A stretch of DNA of 64,000 bases from Pleurocapsa sp. PCC 7327 (GTDB taxonomy: Bacteria > Cyanobacteriota > Cyanobacteriia > Cyanobacteriales > Microcystaceae), in the NCBI RefSeq assembly GCF_000317025.1, contig NC_019689.1, positions 1,148,501-1,212,500 on the forward strand, read 5' to 3'. The translations under genes were made by a program, and so were the position numbers. Positions within the stretch are counted from its first letter, which is position 1. Each line of letters opens with the position of its first letter. Below the pieces are notes generated by a model. It saw only the letters and a program-made list of their open reading frames with translations, did not search any database and was not told the origin of the DNA. This document shows positions 56,809-64,000 of the stretch, one piece after another.

Positions 56809-58181
56809 AATAGTGCCTCAATCTCCTCGGCAGCATTCGGCAATCGAGCGGTTAAAACTTCCGTCCCAGATTCCGTAACGAGGACATCATCTTCGATACG
56901 AATTCCCCGCACGTCTCTAAACCGTTCTAAACGCTGCCAATTGACGACATCTCGATATTTAGCGCGAAATTCGGGGGAATTTAGAATGGCAGGAACTTGG
57001 TAAAATCCAGGCTCTATGGTGATGACCATCCCCGGACGTAGGGGGCGATCCAATCTTAAATAGCTTAAACCAAAGCGATCGCTCCTCGTTCTCCCTGCCT
57101 CATATCCAGCTAAATCGCCCAAATCTTCCATATCGTGGACATCTAAGCCCAAAAGATGACCGATACCGTGGGGAAAAAACAACGCATGAGCGTCCATCTC
57201 CACTAAATCAGTAGGGTTTCCCCGCAAAATGCCCAACTCGACTAATCCTTCAGCAATAACTGAGGCAGCCAGTAAATGAATATCTCGGTACTCTACCCCA
57301 GGACGCATTTTTTCAATACAAGTGTCGTGCGCCGCCAAGACCACATCGTAGATATCGCGCTGGGTGGAAGAAAACTTTCCCGAAACCGGGAAGGTGCGAG
57401 TAATATCGGCAGCCCAACCCATGAGCGTTTCTGCGCCGACATCGGCTAGCAATAAGTCTCCAGATTTCAAGGGGTGGTAATACCGTTCGTTGTGTAATAC
57501 TTCTCCATGCACCGTCACGATACTGCTATAGGCACATTGCATGTTATGGGCAATTATTACTCCTTCCATTGCCCCTCTAACTTCCGCCTCCGTCTTTGCC
57601 CTAGCAGTTGCTTTTATTCCCGCTAGGTGAGCTTCTACCGATACGGCAGCGGCTTGGCAAATTTCTGCTAGCGCTTCGGTATCGTGGCTCAATCGCAGAG
57701 AAACAATGGCTTTGGCTAATTCGAGATCGATCCCTTCTGGTGCGTTGGCTGGCGCTACCGTTCTTGCCAACAGTTGGCATTGCTGTTGATAGGTTTTGAT
57801 ATCTTGCACGGCAACGGTGGCAGCATTGGCAGTCCGCGAGGCTAACTCAGCAAAAGGATAGACAGCATCCGCCCCCATTTTGGCGGCGATCTCGTCGCGT
57901 TTGGGCATTTCTCCGTACCAGAGGGCACTTTCTGGGGAAGCGTCATCGAGAAACAATTCCAGCTTGCCATTTTCTAGGCGAATGGCGGCGTTATCGAGGG
58001 GAAAACCAGCAAAATAAAGGAAATGACTGCTAGCGCGAAACGGATAGCGATTGGCAGGGAAATTGCGAGCCGGAGCGCGTCCCGACCAGAGAATAACGGG
58101 GGTTTTGACTATACAAGCTAGGCGCTGTCGTCGTTGGCGCAGGGTTGCTTGGAGAGAGTTGCTACTATCTTCAAGCTGCAT
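56805..58181 (-). CDS. Aminopeptidase P family (Xaa-Pro) metallopeptidase
   Basis: Removes the N-terminal residue ahead of proline. The 458-aa protein has an N-terminal creatinase-like domain and a C-terminal pita-bread domain. The five metal ligands are visible: Asp in LLADVGAETLMG, Asp in AADITRTFPV, His in FPHGIGHLLGLDVHDM, Glu in VITIEPGFY, and Glu in RIEDDVLVTESG. The closest type is aminopeptidase P rather than prolidase, by length and the N-terminal domain. It starts at ATG 58181, divergent from the subtilase gene. Confidence 0.92.
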   Translation of the reverse strand: MQLEDSSNSLQATLRQRRQRLACIVKTPVILWSGRAPARNFPANRYPFRASSHFLYFAGFPLDNAAIRLENGKLELFLDDASPESALWYGEMPKRDEIAAKMGADAVYPFAELASRTANAATVAVQDIKTYQQQCQLLARTVAPANAPEGIDLELAKAIVSLRLSHDTEALAEICQAAAVSVEAHLAGIKATARAKTEAEVRGAMEGVIIAHNMQCAYSSIVTVHGEVLHNERYYHPLKSGDLLLADVGAETLMGWAADITRTFPVSGKFSSTQRDIYDVVLAAHDTCIEKMRPGVEYRDIHLLAASVIAEGLVELGILRGNPTDLVEMDAHALFFPHGIGHLLGLDVHDMEDLGDLAGYEAGRTRSDRFGLSYLRLDRPLRPGMVITIEPGFYQVPAILNSPEFRAKYRDVVNWQRLERFRDVRGIRIEDDVLVTESGTEVLTARLPNAAEEIEALF

Positions 58182-58341
58182 CAGTTACTAGCATTACATG
58201 CGATAACAATTGTATTTTTTTATGATAGTTCTAGCTCGAGCGATCGCTACTCTAGCCCCAAAAAAGAGAGCGACCTTCTCGATCGGTTTGCTGCGATCGC
58301 GCCTAGGATAGTTATAGAAAAAAATTACTAGATAGGCATCT

Positions 58342-59931
58342 ATGGGTCAAAAATGGGTTTGGCTAGCTTGTGGAATTGCGGTTTCGGGAACAATTGCACC
58401 CGTTTTAGCGTCAGATATCAGTACGGTAGGAGAATCGGGCATTAACGCTTATAAGTTACATCAAGATCCCTACAATTTGCTCGGTCGCAAAATCGCGATC
58501 GGGCAAGTCGAAATCGGCAGACCCGGAAAATTTGGGTTAGACAAAGCCGCGACTTGGAATCCCCCTATCCCGCTGGCTGGCGTATTCTATCGAAATAAGC
58601 AAGCCAAACCTAACGAAAATGTCGATAACCATGCGATGATGGTGGCAAACGTCATGGTCTCTCATGACAAACGTCTGCCAGGAGTCGCGCCGGGAGCTAA
58701 ACTTTATTCTGCTGCCATTGGCTCTCTTACCGAAAGCGGACAGCCAGAAGAATGTCTTGCCTCTCAGCACGTCGCTCTGCAAAATGGAGGAGACGTTCGG
58801 GCAATTAATTTTAGTTTTGGGGAGTCCCTACAGCGCGATGCTAGAGAAAATGCCGTCCTCGACGGAAATGCTTTGTTAACTCAATGTATCGATTGGTCGG
58901 CGCGGGTTCACAACGTTCTCTATACGATCGCAGGAAATCAGGGAACTGGCGGCATCCCCATCCCTACCGACCATTTCAACGGCATTACCACCGCTTACAC
59001 CGCCAAACGGCAAGGCAAGTTTAAAAAAGTTGACTTTGCCAACTTAAGTTCTCAACCAACGGGAAGCGGCAGCCGACTGATTAAGCGAGAAATTAATGCC
59101 GGGACGAGACGTTCCGTAAGTTTGCTCGCTCCCGGTAATAAAATTAGACTCTACGATTTAAAAGGAACCATCAATGAAGTCAGCGGCACCAGTTTTGCCG
59201 CGCCTCACATCACGGCATCGATCGCGCTCTTGCAGGAATATGGCGATCGCCAGTTGAGGAAATCTCGCTCGGACTGGAGTTTAGATTCCCGCCGCCACGA
59301 GGTTATGAAAGCCGTCCTGCTCAACTCAGCCGACAAACTTCAAGATAAGGGAGATGGTCTGCTGTTGGGCATGACCCGCACTACCCTGACCAAAAATAAT
59401 CGCAATTGGTTGGAATCCGATGCTTACAAAGATCCGAAAATCCCGCTAGATATGGAAATGGGTACGGGACATCTCGATGCTTTTCGCGCCTACGAGCAAT
59501 TTAGCGCAGGTCGGTGGAGTCCTCAAAATCCCGTTCCGAGCCGGGGTTGGGATTATCGCACGGTGGCGGCTAATGGCGATCGCGATTACGTTCTAGAACA
59601 ACCTTTAAAAGCCAATAGCTTTGTCTCGATTACTTTGACCTGGAATCGCCTGGTAGAACTCAACGATGCTAATAACAATAAACAGTACGATATCGGAGAG
59701 GATTTTCGCGATCGCGGTTTGAATAACCTCGATATCTATCTCATGAGCGCCGATGAAACTAACACCGCTAAAAGTACCTGCGCGTCAATCAGCGATGTCG
59801 ATAGTGTAGAACATATTTTTTGTCCCATTCCCAAGTCCGGGCGTTACAAAATTCGCGTCAGCTATCGCCAACAGGTCAATGAAGGTACTCAACCTTACGC
59901 CCTCGCTTGGTGGACGGTAGCGGACGAGTGA
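58342..59931 (+). CDS. Secreted S8 (subtilisin-like) serine peptidase with Glu in place of Asp
   Basis: 529-aa exported protein with a signal peptide (WLACGIAVSGTIAPVLAS, residues 6-24). The subtilase domain has His in DNHAMMVANVM, oxyanion Asn in TIAGNQGTGG and nucleophile Ser in VSGTSFAAPHITASI. The site that normally carries the catalytic Asp (VIDTG type) reads IAIGQVEIGRPG, so Glu probably takes its place. C-terminal residues about 390-529 form a beta-sandwich (FVSITLTWNRLVELNDANNN) with two Cys. Activity is plausible but should be tested. ATG 58342 is a good start. Confidence 0.86.
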   Translation: MGQKWVWLACGIAVSGTIAPVLASDISTVGESGINAYKLHQDPYNLLGRKIAIGQVEIGRPGKFGLDKAATWNPPIPLAGVFYRNKQAKPNENVDNHAMMVANVMVSHDKRLPGVAPGAKLYSAAIGSLTESGQPEECLASQHVALQNGGDVRAINFSFGESLQRDARENAVLDGNALLTQCIDWSARVHNVLYTIAGNQGTGGIPIPTDHFNGITTAYTAKRQGKFKKVDFANLSSQPTGSGSRLIKREINAGTRRSVSLLAPGNKIRLYDLKGTINEVSGTSFAAPHITASIALLQEYGDRQLRKSRSDWSLDSRRHEVMKAVLLNSADKLQDKGDGLLLGMTRTTLTKNNRNWLESDAYKDPKIPLDMEMGTGHLDAFRAYEQFSAGRWSPQNPVPSRGWDYRTVAANGDRDYVLEQPLKANSFVSITLTWNRLVELNDANNNKQYDIGEDFRDRGLNNLDIYLMSADETNTAKSTCASISDVDSVEHIFCPIPKSGRYKIRVSYRQQVNEGTQPYALAWWTVADE

Positions 59932-60086
59932 CTAGAGTTGTTAAGTAGGTACACAAAATTAATTCCCCAAAATCTTGTAGGGGCGGGTTTAGGGAAAAGC
60001 CTTGCCACTCAACAACCATTAGAGTTATATCAAAACCCGCCCTGCCCGTGTAATTAATTGTGTTTATGCACTTATCAGCGATCGAG

Positions 60087-61268
60087 TCAATAGTCCTTAT
60101 AATTTTTTAGGAGCAAATAATAGAGTTCCCCGCTATGATTGATTAATCCAGCGCGATCGCCCGCCACTTTTCCAGTCCCCATAAAAATATCTACTCGTCC
60201 CATGCCTTTAATCGCGCTTCCAGTGTCCTGATCGAGTACGTAGCGACTGACAAGGGGCATTCCTGAATCGCCCTTCCAAGCGGCAGAGGGAATTCGCGTG
60301 CGGATCAATGCTAAACTGCCAGGCGGCATGAGCGATTTATCGGTAGCAATGGAACGTTCGGCAGTGACGGGAAGTCCCAGACTGCCTTTAGCGGGCGCAC
60401 CATGAGTTTCTTTAAAGAACACAAATCGGTCGTTTCTGGGTAAATATTTATCGAGTTCTTGGGGATGGTCTTTGAGATAATCGATGACTACAGGCAAGCT
60501 TAACTCTTCTGGCTTAAAAATCCCTTCTTTAATCAGTTCTTTGCCGATGCTGGTATAAGGATAATCGGTGCTTTCATCATAGCCGACGCTCATCGTTCGA
60601 CCGTCTGTAAGCTGAAGTTTTGCCGACCCTTGAATGTGCACTAAATAGGCTTCCAAGCGATCGCGCAGCCAAACCAGTTCATATCCTGCTAGAGGGCTTT
60701 TATTGCCCAACAAACCATCTTTCCCTTCCAATTCGGCACGAGTTGGATGGGGTTTAGACCAACTCGAAAAGTTAGATGGCTTTCGATAGAGTGGATAGCG
60801 AAACTCGGCAGTAGGTTTGCGACTGGCGCTATAGACAGGCTCGAAATAGCCTGTAAAAGTAACCGTACCGCGATCGTCATTGCCTACCGACTGATAAAAG
60901 ACGAATTCTTTTTGAACGGTTGCTTGTAATTCCCTTGGCGTGCGAGACTTTACCAACAACTCGCGAAAACGGAGCAGAGAACGACGAACGCGATCGCGGT
61001 TAATTCCCGGTATGGGATAATTTTGATACGCCTTGACAGCAGCATTGCTCTCTAGATAGCGCAAGCTATGGTCGATCGCTCTCAGCATTGCTCTCCAATC
61101 TCCAGCTTTTTCGGGACTACCCCAAAGCTGCTCGTCTAATCCTAACGTTTTATCGATCCCGTTTTGCTCGATTGGTTTTAGCGAAACTTTCCCGGCTGCC
61201 CAAAGCCAGTTAGCAGTCGAAAAAATCAGTCCCAATCCCAAACAGAGTAAGGCAATGCGTTTTTTCAT
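60087..61268 (-). CDS. mltA: Membrane-bound lytic murein transglycosylase A
   Basis: Cleaves peptidoglycan with formation of 1,6-anhydro-MurNAc. The 393-aa protein has an N-terminal signal-type helix (LLCLGLGLIFSTANWLWAAG), the MltA domain (FTGYFEPVYSASRKPTAEFR; HIQGSAKLQLTDGRTMSVGY), and a C-terminal 3D domain with DQDTGSAIKGMGRVDIFMG that carries the catalytic Asp. No Cys for lipid attachment is obvious, so it may be a membrane-anchored or periplasmic form. It starts at ATG 61268. Confidence 0.93.
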   Translation of the reverse strand: MKKRIALLCLGLGLIFSTANWLWAAGKVSLKPIEQNGIDKTLGLDEQLWGSPEKAGDWRAMLRAIDHSLRYLESNAAVKAYQNYPIPGINRDRVRRSLLRFRELLVKSRTPRELQATVQKEFVFYQSVGNDDRGTVTFTGYFEPVYSASRKPTAEFRYPLYRKPSNFSSWSKPHPTRAELEGKDGLLGNKSPLAGYELVWLRDRLEAYLVHIQGSAKLQLTDGRTMSVGYDESTDYPYTSIGKELIKEGIFKPEELSLPVVIDYLKDHPQELDKYLPRNDRFVFFKETHGAPAKGSLGLPVTAERSIATDKSLMPPGSLALIRTRIPSAAWKGDSGMPLVSRYVLDQDTGSAIKGMGRVDIFMGTGKVAGDRAGLINHSGELYYLLLKNYKDY

Positions 61269-61344
61269 GATTTTACATTGAGATTGTCTTCAGAATTTTA
61301 GTCGAGAGCTGAAGACAATCCAAAATCCAAAGACGCAATAATTT

Positions 61345-61596
61345 TCAATCGCGTTCCACGCTTCCGAAAAAGATTGGTTCTACCCGAATTGCCACAACGG
61401 TAGAAGGACGTACCACCATGTATTCTCCCTGAACGTTTTTAATTGGTATGTTCATAAAATCATGGGAATCTGATTTTGGTACTAGCTCGTTGCTATACCA
61501 TTTCTGAAACTCTTGAATGCTGGTAAAACGAACTTCTTCTCGATGGCCGCTAGATAAGAAAAGATGAATCGCGTATTCGTCAGGTTTTCTTGGCAT
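61345..61596 (-). CDS. Conserved hypothetical protein (83 aa)
   Basis: Small soluble protein with beta-rich sequence (EYAIHLFLSSGHREEVRFTS; EYMVVRPSTVVAIRVEPIFF). No named domain is recognised. It is 38 bp downstream of the 256-aa gene on the same strand, so the two are probably co-transcribed. The function is unknown. Confidence 0.75.
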   Translation of the reverse strand: MPRKPDEYAIHLFLSSGHREEVRFTSIQEFQKWYSNELVPKSDSHDFMNIPIKNVQGEYMVVRPSTVVAIRVEPIFFGSVERD

Positions 61597-61634
61597 GATA
61601 ATTCGATTTAATTCTTTAAGACTATTATCGGCGA

Positions 61635-62405
61635 CTAATAATGCAAATTAAACCGTTGCAGTAGAGTTTTCAGCATCGAAGGCAAAGTTTTGTTCAATTC
61701 AGTCGCTGTCTTAAAGATAAGCTGTTGGTGCTGGGGTAAGTCGAAGGAAAACTTGCCAATTAAATCTGGACGTTCCATTTGCACCAGCAAAATTTGACCG
61801 GCTCGCTTGCTTTCGAGTGCGTAACCCAATTCAACGCAAACGAGAGGGCTTAAAATTAACTGGGGTTGTCTTTCTTGGGGAATGCTGGTTATCGGCGTTC
61901 CATCGGCGATAAATAATAAACTTTTGCGAATTTTACGCAATTGAGTCTCGCTTAACCGCACGGTCGTATCCGTAGAACGTAGGGATTCTTCTAAAGTTAT
62001 CGGAAAACGCGATCGCCGATTGAAAGTTTCTATGGCTTCTGCAAGTGCCGAACGCAAAGCCTCGCTGGCTTGAGGGTATTCATTTTGGCAGCTCAAAAAG
62101 ACTATTGGTTCTAACCAAGCCGAAATGTCCTGTTTAGTAAAGTAAATTTCGTGGGAGAGAAGATCGATATTTGAGATAACATAGCTGCCACTTCCCTCAA
62201 TATAAAACTCGACCAGATTTCCTTCGAGATAGCGTTGAAACCAAACCGATTCTTGTATCGCTTGAGCGTCGTCCAAAAAATCAGCCCGCATTCCTGATTT
62301 GAGGAGGCTATTTCGGCTCAGACGCAGATCGTGAGGTCGTTTGACAATTTCCTTGATTGGCGCGTAATGCTCCAGATACCAGGCTTTGAGCGCAATAATC
62401 GCCAT
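61635..62405 (-). CDS. Hypothetical protein with possible TIR-like C-terminal half (256 aa)
   Basis: The N-terminal half (residues 1-130) is unassigned, with several helices. The C-terminal half contains SPLVCVELGYALESKRAGQI, then ILLVQMERPDLIGKFSFDLP and a terminal helix. The order ...S/N-P-x-V-x-x-ELGYA, strand, LPFD-like loop resembles predicted nucleotide-binding TIR-like or deoxyribosyltransferase-like domains, where the Glu of ELGYA is functionally important. This is a pattern match by eye. The protein might act on NAD or nucleotides. It is co-directional with the 83-aa gene and the Mo-nitrogenase-C protein. Confidence 0.7.
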   Translation of the reverse strand: MAIIALKAWYLEHYAPIKEIVKRPHDLRLSRNSLLKSGMRADFLDDAQAIQESVWFQRYLEGNLVEFYIEGSGSYVISNIDLLSHEIYFTKQDISAWLEPIVFLSCQNEYPQASEALRSALAEAIETFNRRSRFPITLEESLRSTDTTVRLSETQLRKIRKSLLFIADGTPITSIPQERQPQLILSPLVCVELGYALESKRAGQILLVQMERPDLIGKFSFDLPQHQQLIFKTATELNKTLPSMLKTLLQRFNLHY

Positions 62406-62454
62406 AGTTTAAGGAGTTTCCTCTAGCTGAGATAAAAAACGGTACTTAGGAATC

Positions 62455-62820
62455 TTAGCAATAAGCGCTGATATCCTCACCACATTCATCAGCCAGATAG
62501 CAAAGAGCGCGGAAACGGAGTGCCATTAAATCTTCGTAGAGAGGGTTAATTTTGCACAAGGGAGGAATGTTGGCAATCGTGCGACCAAATAGCCGAATTT
62601 TACGTGCAAAAGGACACCGAGCGGGAATGAGACGACAAATGCGATGCGCTAACTTGGGGCGATCGATTTCAATAGAATTCAGCCGCATCCGCAGAGGTTT
62701 GAGAAGATCGACGCTTTTCCAGCTAAAAGAGCGTTTGGCGTTTGTTTTAGTCTTTGCGAGATCGTTTTCAATCCAACCGCTTAAAACTATAGACTTCGTG
62801 CTAGTATTGTTTAAACTCAT
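62455..62820 (-). CDS. Mo-dependent nitrogenase C-terminal domain protein
   Basis: The 121-aa protein has the Mo-nitro_C-type domain found in cyanobacteria: DLLKPLRMRLNSIEIDRPKL, AHRICRLIPARCPFARKIRL, FGRTIANIPPLCKINPLYED and LMALRFRALCYLADECGED. Conserved Cys residues are visible. In some genomes the domain is attached to or near nif genes, but it also occurs in strains without nitrogenase, so it is not proof of fixation. Its function is unknown. It is upstream of the 256-aa gene on the same strand. Confidence 0.85.
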   Translation of the reverse strand: MSLNNTSTKSIVLSGWIENDLAKTKTNAKRSFSWKSVDLLKPLRMRLNSIEIDRPKLAHRICRLIPARCPFARKIRLFGRTIANIPPLCKINPLYEDLMALRFRALCYLADECGEDISAYC

Positions 62821-63416
62821 CTTCGCTTAATACGCTTAATACTCTTGTTGACTAGGAACAAAACAAAACTATCTACTTGATAGCTACACAAACCCTTGTA
62901 AGTATTTCCGATATTTCTGACTCGAACTATAAGAAACTTCTAAGAGCCTAGGTATATTGTGACAACTGCATCTACTAAATTGGTTCCTTCTTTAGAGATA
63001 ACACGCAATTTTTGTCTGAAAAGCGTCCGCATGTAAGACTGACATTTAGACAATGACGAATTGCGATGTTCGTTGCCCAACAGAGAACTCATCTCTAGTT
63101 GCTATCATCATCTCTCCTATGGAGTAATAAATTCGTCAGCAAGATCGCCTAATTTTCACGCGGCTCGTTTTTAGCTCTGCGCAATTATACTTATATCATT
63201 TCTAAAAAAGAAGGCTACAGATGCTCAATGAAAAAGCCTTACACCCAGAGCTGCTGACTAATTGCAAACTGATAATTGTGAATTGTGAATTGGTATTACC
63301 TCGACTTGACAAAGCCCAAACCAAGCAGCGCAAGCAGTAACCCCGTATCAGTAACCCCGTATCAAAGATTGAAAAAATACCGAAAAAAGTGGGCGAGCTT
63401 GGCTCGCCTAACAAAT
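62821..63416. other. Intergenic region before guaB3
   Basis: About 600 bp with no supported gene. It contains a short direct duplication of AGTAACCCCGTATC (about 63339-63366) and the guaB3 terminator near the right end. I see no RNA gene. Confidence 0.5.
63383..63408 (-). terminator. Intrinsic terminator of guaB3
   Basis: On the minus strand, GGCGAGC / GCTCGCC with a CAA loop, then CAC and six T residues. It lies 9 bp past the guaB3 stop. Confidence 0.88.
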
Positions 63417-64000
63417 TTACTTGCCCATTCCTAACTGTTGAGCTTTTTGATAAACTTTGCCCTCCGTCAGCAATGAAGGCGCGATGACTACCTCTACTTG
63501 CTGCATCTCCTTCATATTCTTCGCTCCCAAGGTTCCCATACTGGTCTTGAGGGCACCTAAAAGGTTATGAGTTCCATCATCTAGCTTGGCAGGTCCGGTA
63601 AGAATTTCTGCGATCGTTCCCGTAGTTCCTACATTGATGCGAGTTCCGCGAGGTAGGACGGGACTGGGCGTTGCCATGCCCCAATGATACCCGCGTCCGG
63701 GCGCTTCTGCCGCTCTGGCGATGGGAGAACCGATCATGACTGCATCCGCACCGCAGGCAATACACTTACAGATATCACCTCCCGTAACGATGCCGCCATC
63801 GGCGATGACGGGTATATATTTATCTGTTTCTCGCTCAAAATCATCCCTAGCAGCAGCACAGTCTGCTACTGCTGTTGCTTGAGGCACGCCCACTCCCAAT
63901 ACGCCGCGAGAGGTACAAGCTGCACCAGGTCCGATACCCACTAAAACCGCCGCCGCCCCTGCTTTCATTAAATTCAATGCCACCTCATAGGTCACGCAAT
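63417..64000 (-). CDS. GuaB3 family IMP dehydrogenase-related protein (partial, C-terminal part)
   Basis: The C-terminal 194 codons are in the window; the frame runs off the right edge. The sequence has the IMP-binding loop VGIGPGAACTSRGVLGVGVP with the Cys at the catalytic position, the ADGGIVTGGDICKCIACGAD motif and MIGSPIARAAEAPG. The GPGAACTSRG loop and absence of CBS domains in the visible part place it with the cyanobacterial GuaB3-type proteins, not the main GuaB. The exact activity is uncertain; GMP metabolism is inferred. The stop codon is at 63417-63419. Confidence 0.9.
   Translation of the reverse strand, partial: CVTYEVALNLMKAGAAAVLVGIGPGAACTSRGVLGVGVPQATAVADCAAARDDFERETDKYIPVIADGGIVTGGDICKCIACGADAVMIGSPIARAAEAPGRGYHWGMATPSPVLPRGTRINVGTTGTIAEILTGPAKLDDGTHNLLGALKTSMGTLGAKNMKEMQQVEVVIAPSLLTEGKVYQKAQQLGMGK

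Noticed and set aside
59976..60046. GGGGCGGGTTT/AAACCCGCCC inverted repeat as a riboswitch or terminator
   Set aside because: The loop is about 45 nt and no T tract follows; it looks like another dispersed GTAGGGGCG palindrome variant.
63339..63366. Direct duplication AGTAACCCCGTATC as a regulatory site
   Set aside because: Only two copies, in a spacer downstream of guaB3; no palindrome or promoter context supports a role.

Overview
The window is chromosomal DNA of a cyanobacterium. The evidence is the dense scatter of GCGATCGC (HIP1) palindromes, a photosystem II D1 gene, the sulfolipid genes sqdB and sqdX, a three-gene proton-translocating transhydrogenase, a cobalamin-branch gene pair and many short cyanobacterial intergenic palindromes. 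Base composition is mid-range. I cannot name the species. A protein with a Mo-dependent nitrogenase C-terminal domain and a night-type or 'rogue' D1 would fit a nitrogen-fixing lineage, but no nif genes are present.

Layout. 1-4155: an unknown gene and three tandem paralogous eight-helix membrane proteins. 4164-7790 (minus): photolyase, NUDIX hydrolase, folK and an SDR. 8102-11575 (plus): a UPF0104 membrane protein, then sqdB and sqdX for sulfolipid. 11676-15893: rplS, tRNA-Trp, secE, nusG, rplK, rplA, an L10 leader with attenuator, rplJ and rplL. 16068-18216: lpxA and lpxB for lipid A. 18217-19564: a noncoding block full of palindromes. 19565-28744: one 9.2-kb reading frame for a giant DUF4347/calcium-repeat surface protein, cut by a single TAA. 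29055-31718: hydrolase, ABC-2 permease and a J-domain/TPR protein. 31960-34858 (minus): pntA1-pntA2-pntB. 35150-39467: small conserved proteins, a histone-deacetylase-like enzyme, an orphan DevC permease and cobH. 39486-46090: cobL, prolyl aminopeptidase, a Tat-exported DUF839 protein, a DUF218 protein, a Deg protease and an RmlD-like reductase. 46388-51610: variant psbA, an Stf0-type sulfotransferase, an FkbM methyltransferase split by an insertion sequence, and a DUF6473-like protein. 51725-64000: citramalate synthase, ferredoxin, formamidase with an FmdB-type protein, aminopeptidase P, a subtilase, MltA, a possible TIR-like protein, a Mo-nitrogenase-C protein and a partial GuaB3.

Most of the window is core metabolism and information processing. 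The most unusual points are: (i) a D1 protein whose Mn-cluster ligands are replaced at positions 170, 189, 333 and 342 while its pigment and iron ligands remain; (ii) the giant repeat protein interrupted by one CAA-to-TAA change; (iii) an ISKra4-like element with an exact 8-bp target duplication inside an FkbM gene and a slippery heptamer in its transposase; (iv) a dispersed family of short variable palindromes linked to a conserved GGTGCAAG motif; and (v) a minus-strand protein whose C-terminal half looks TIR-like.
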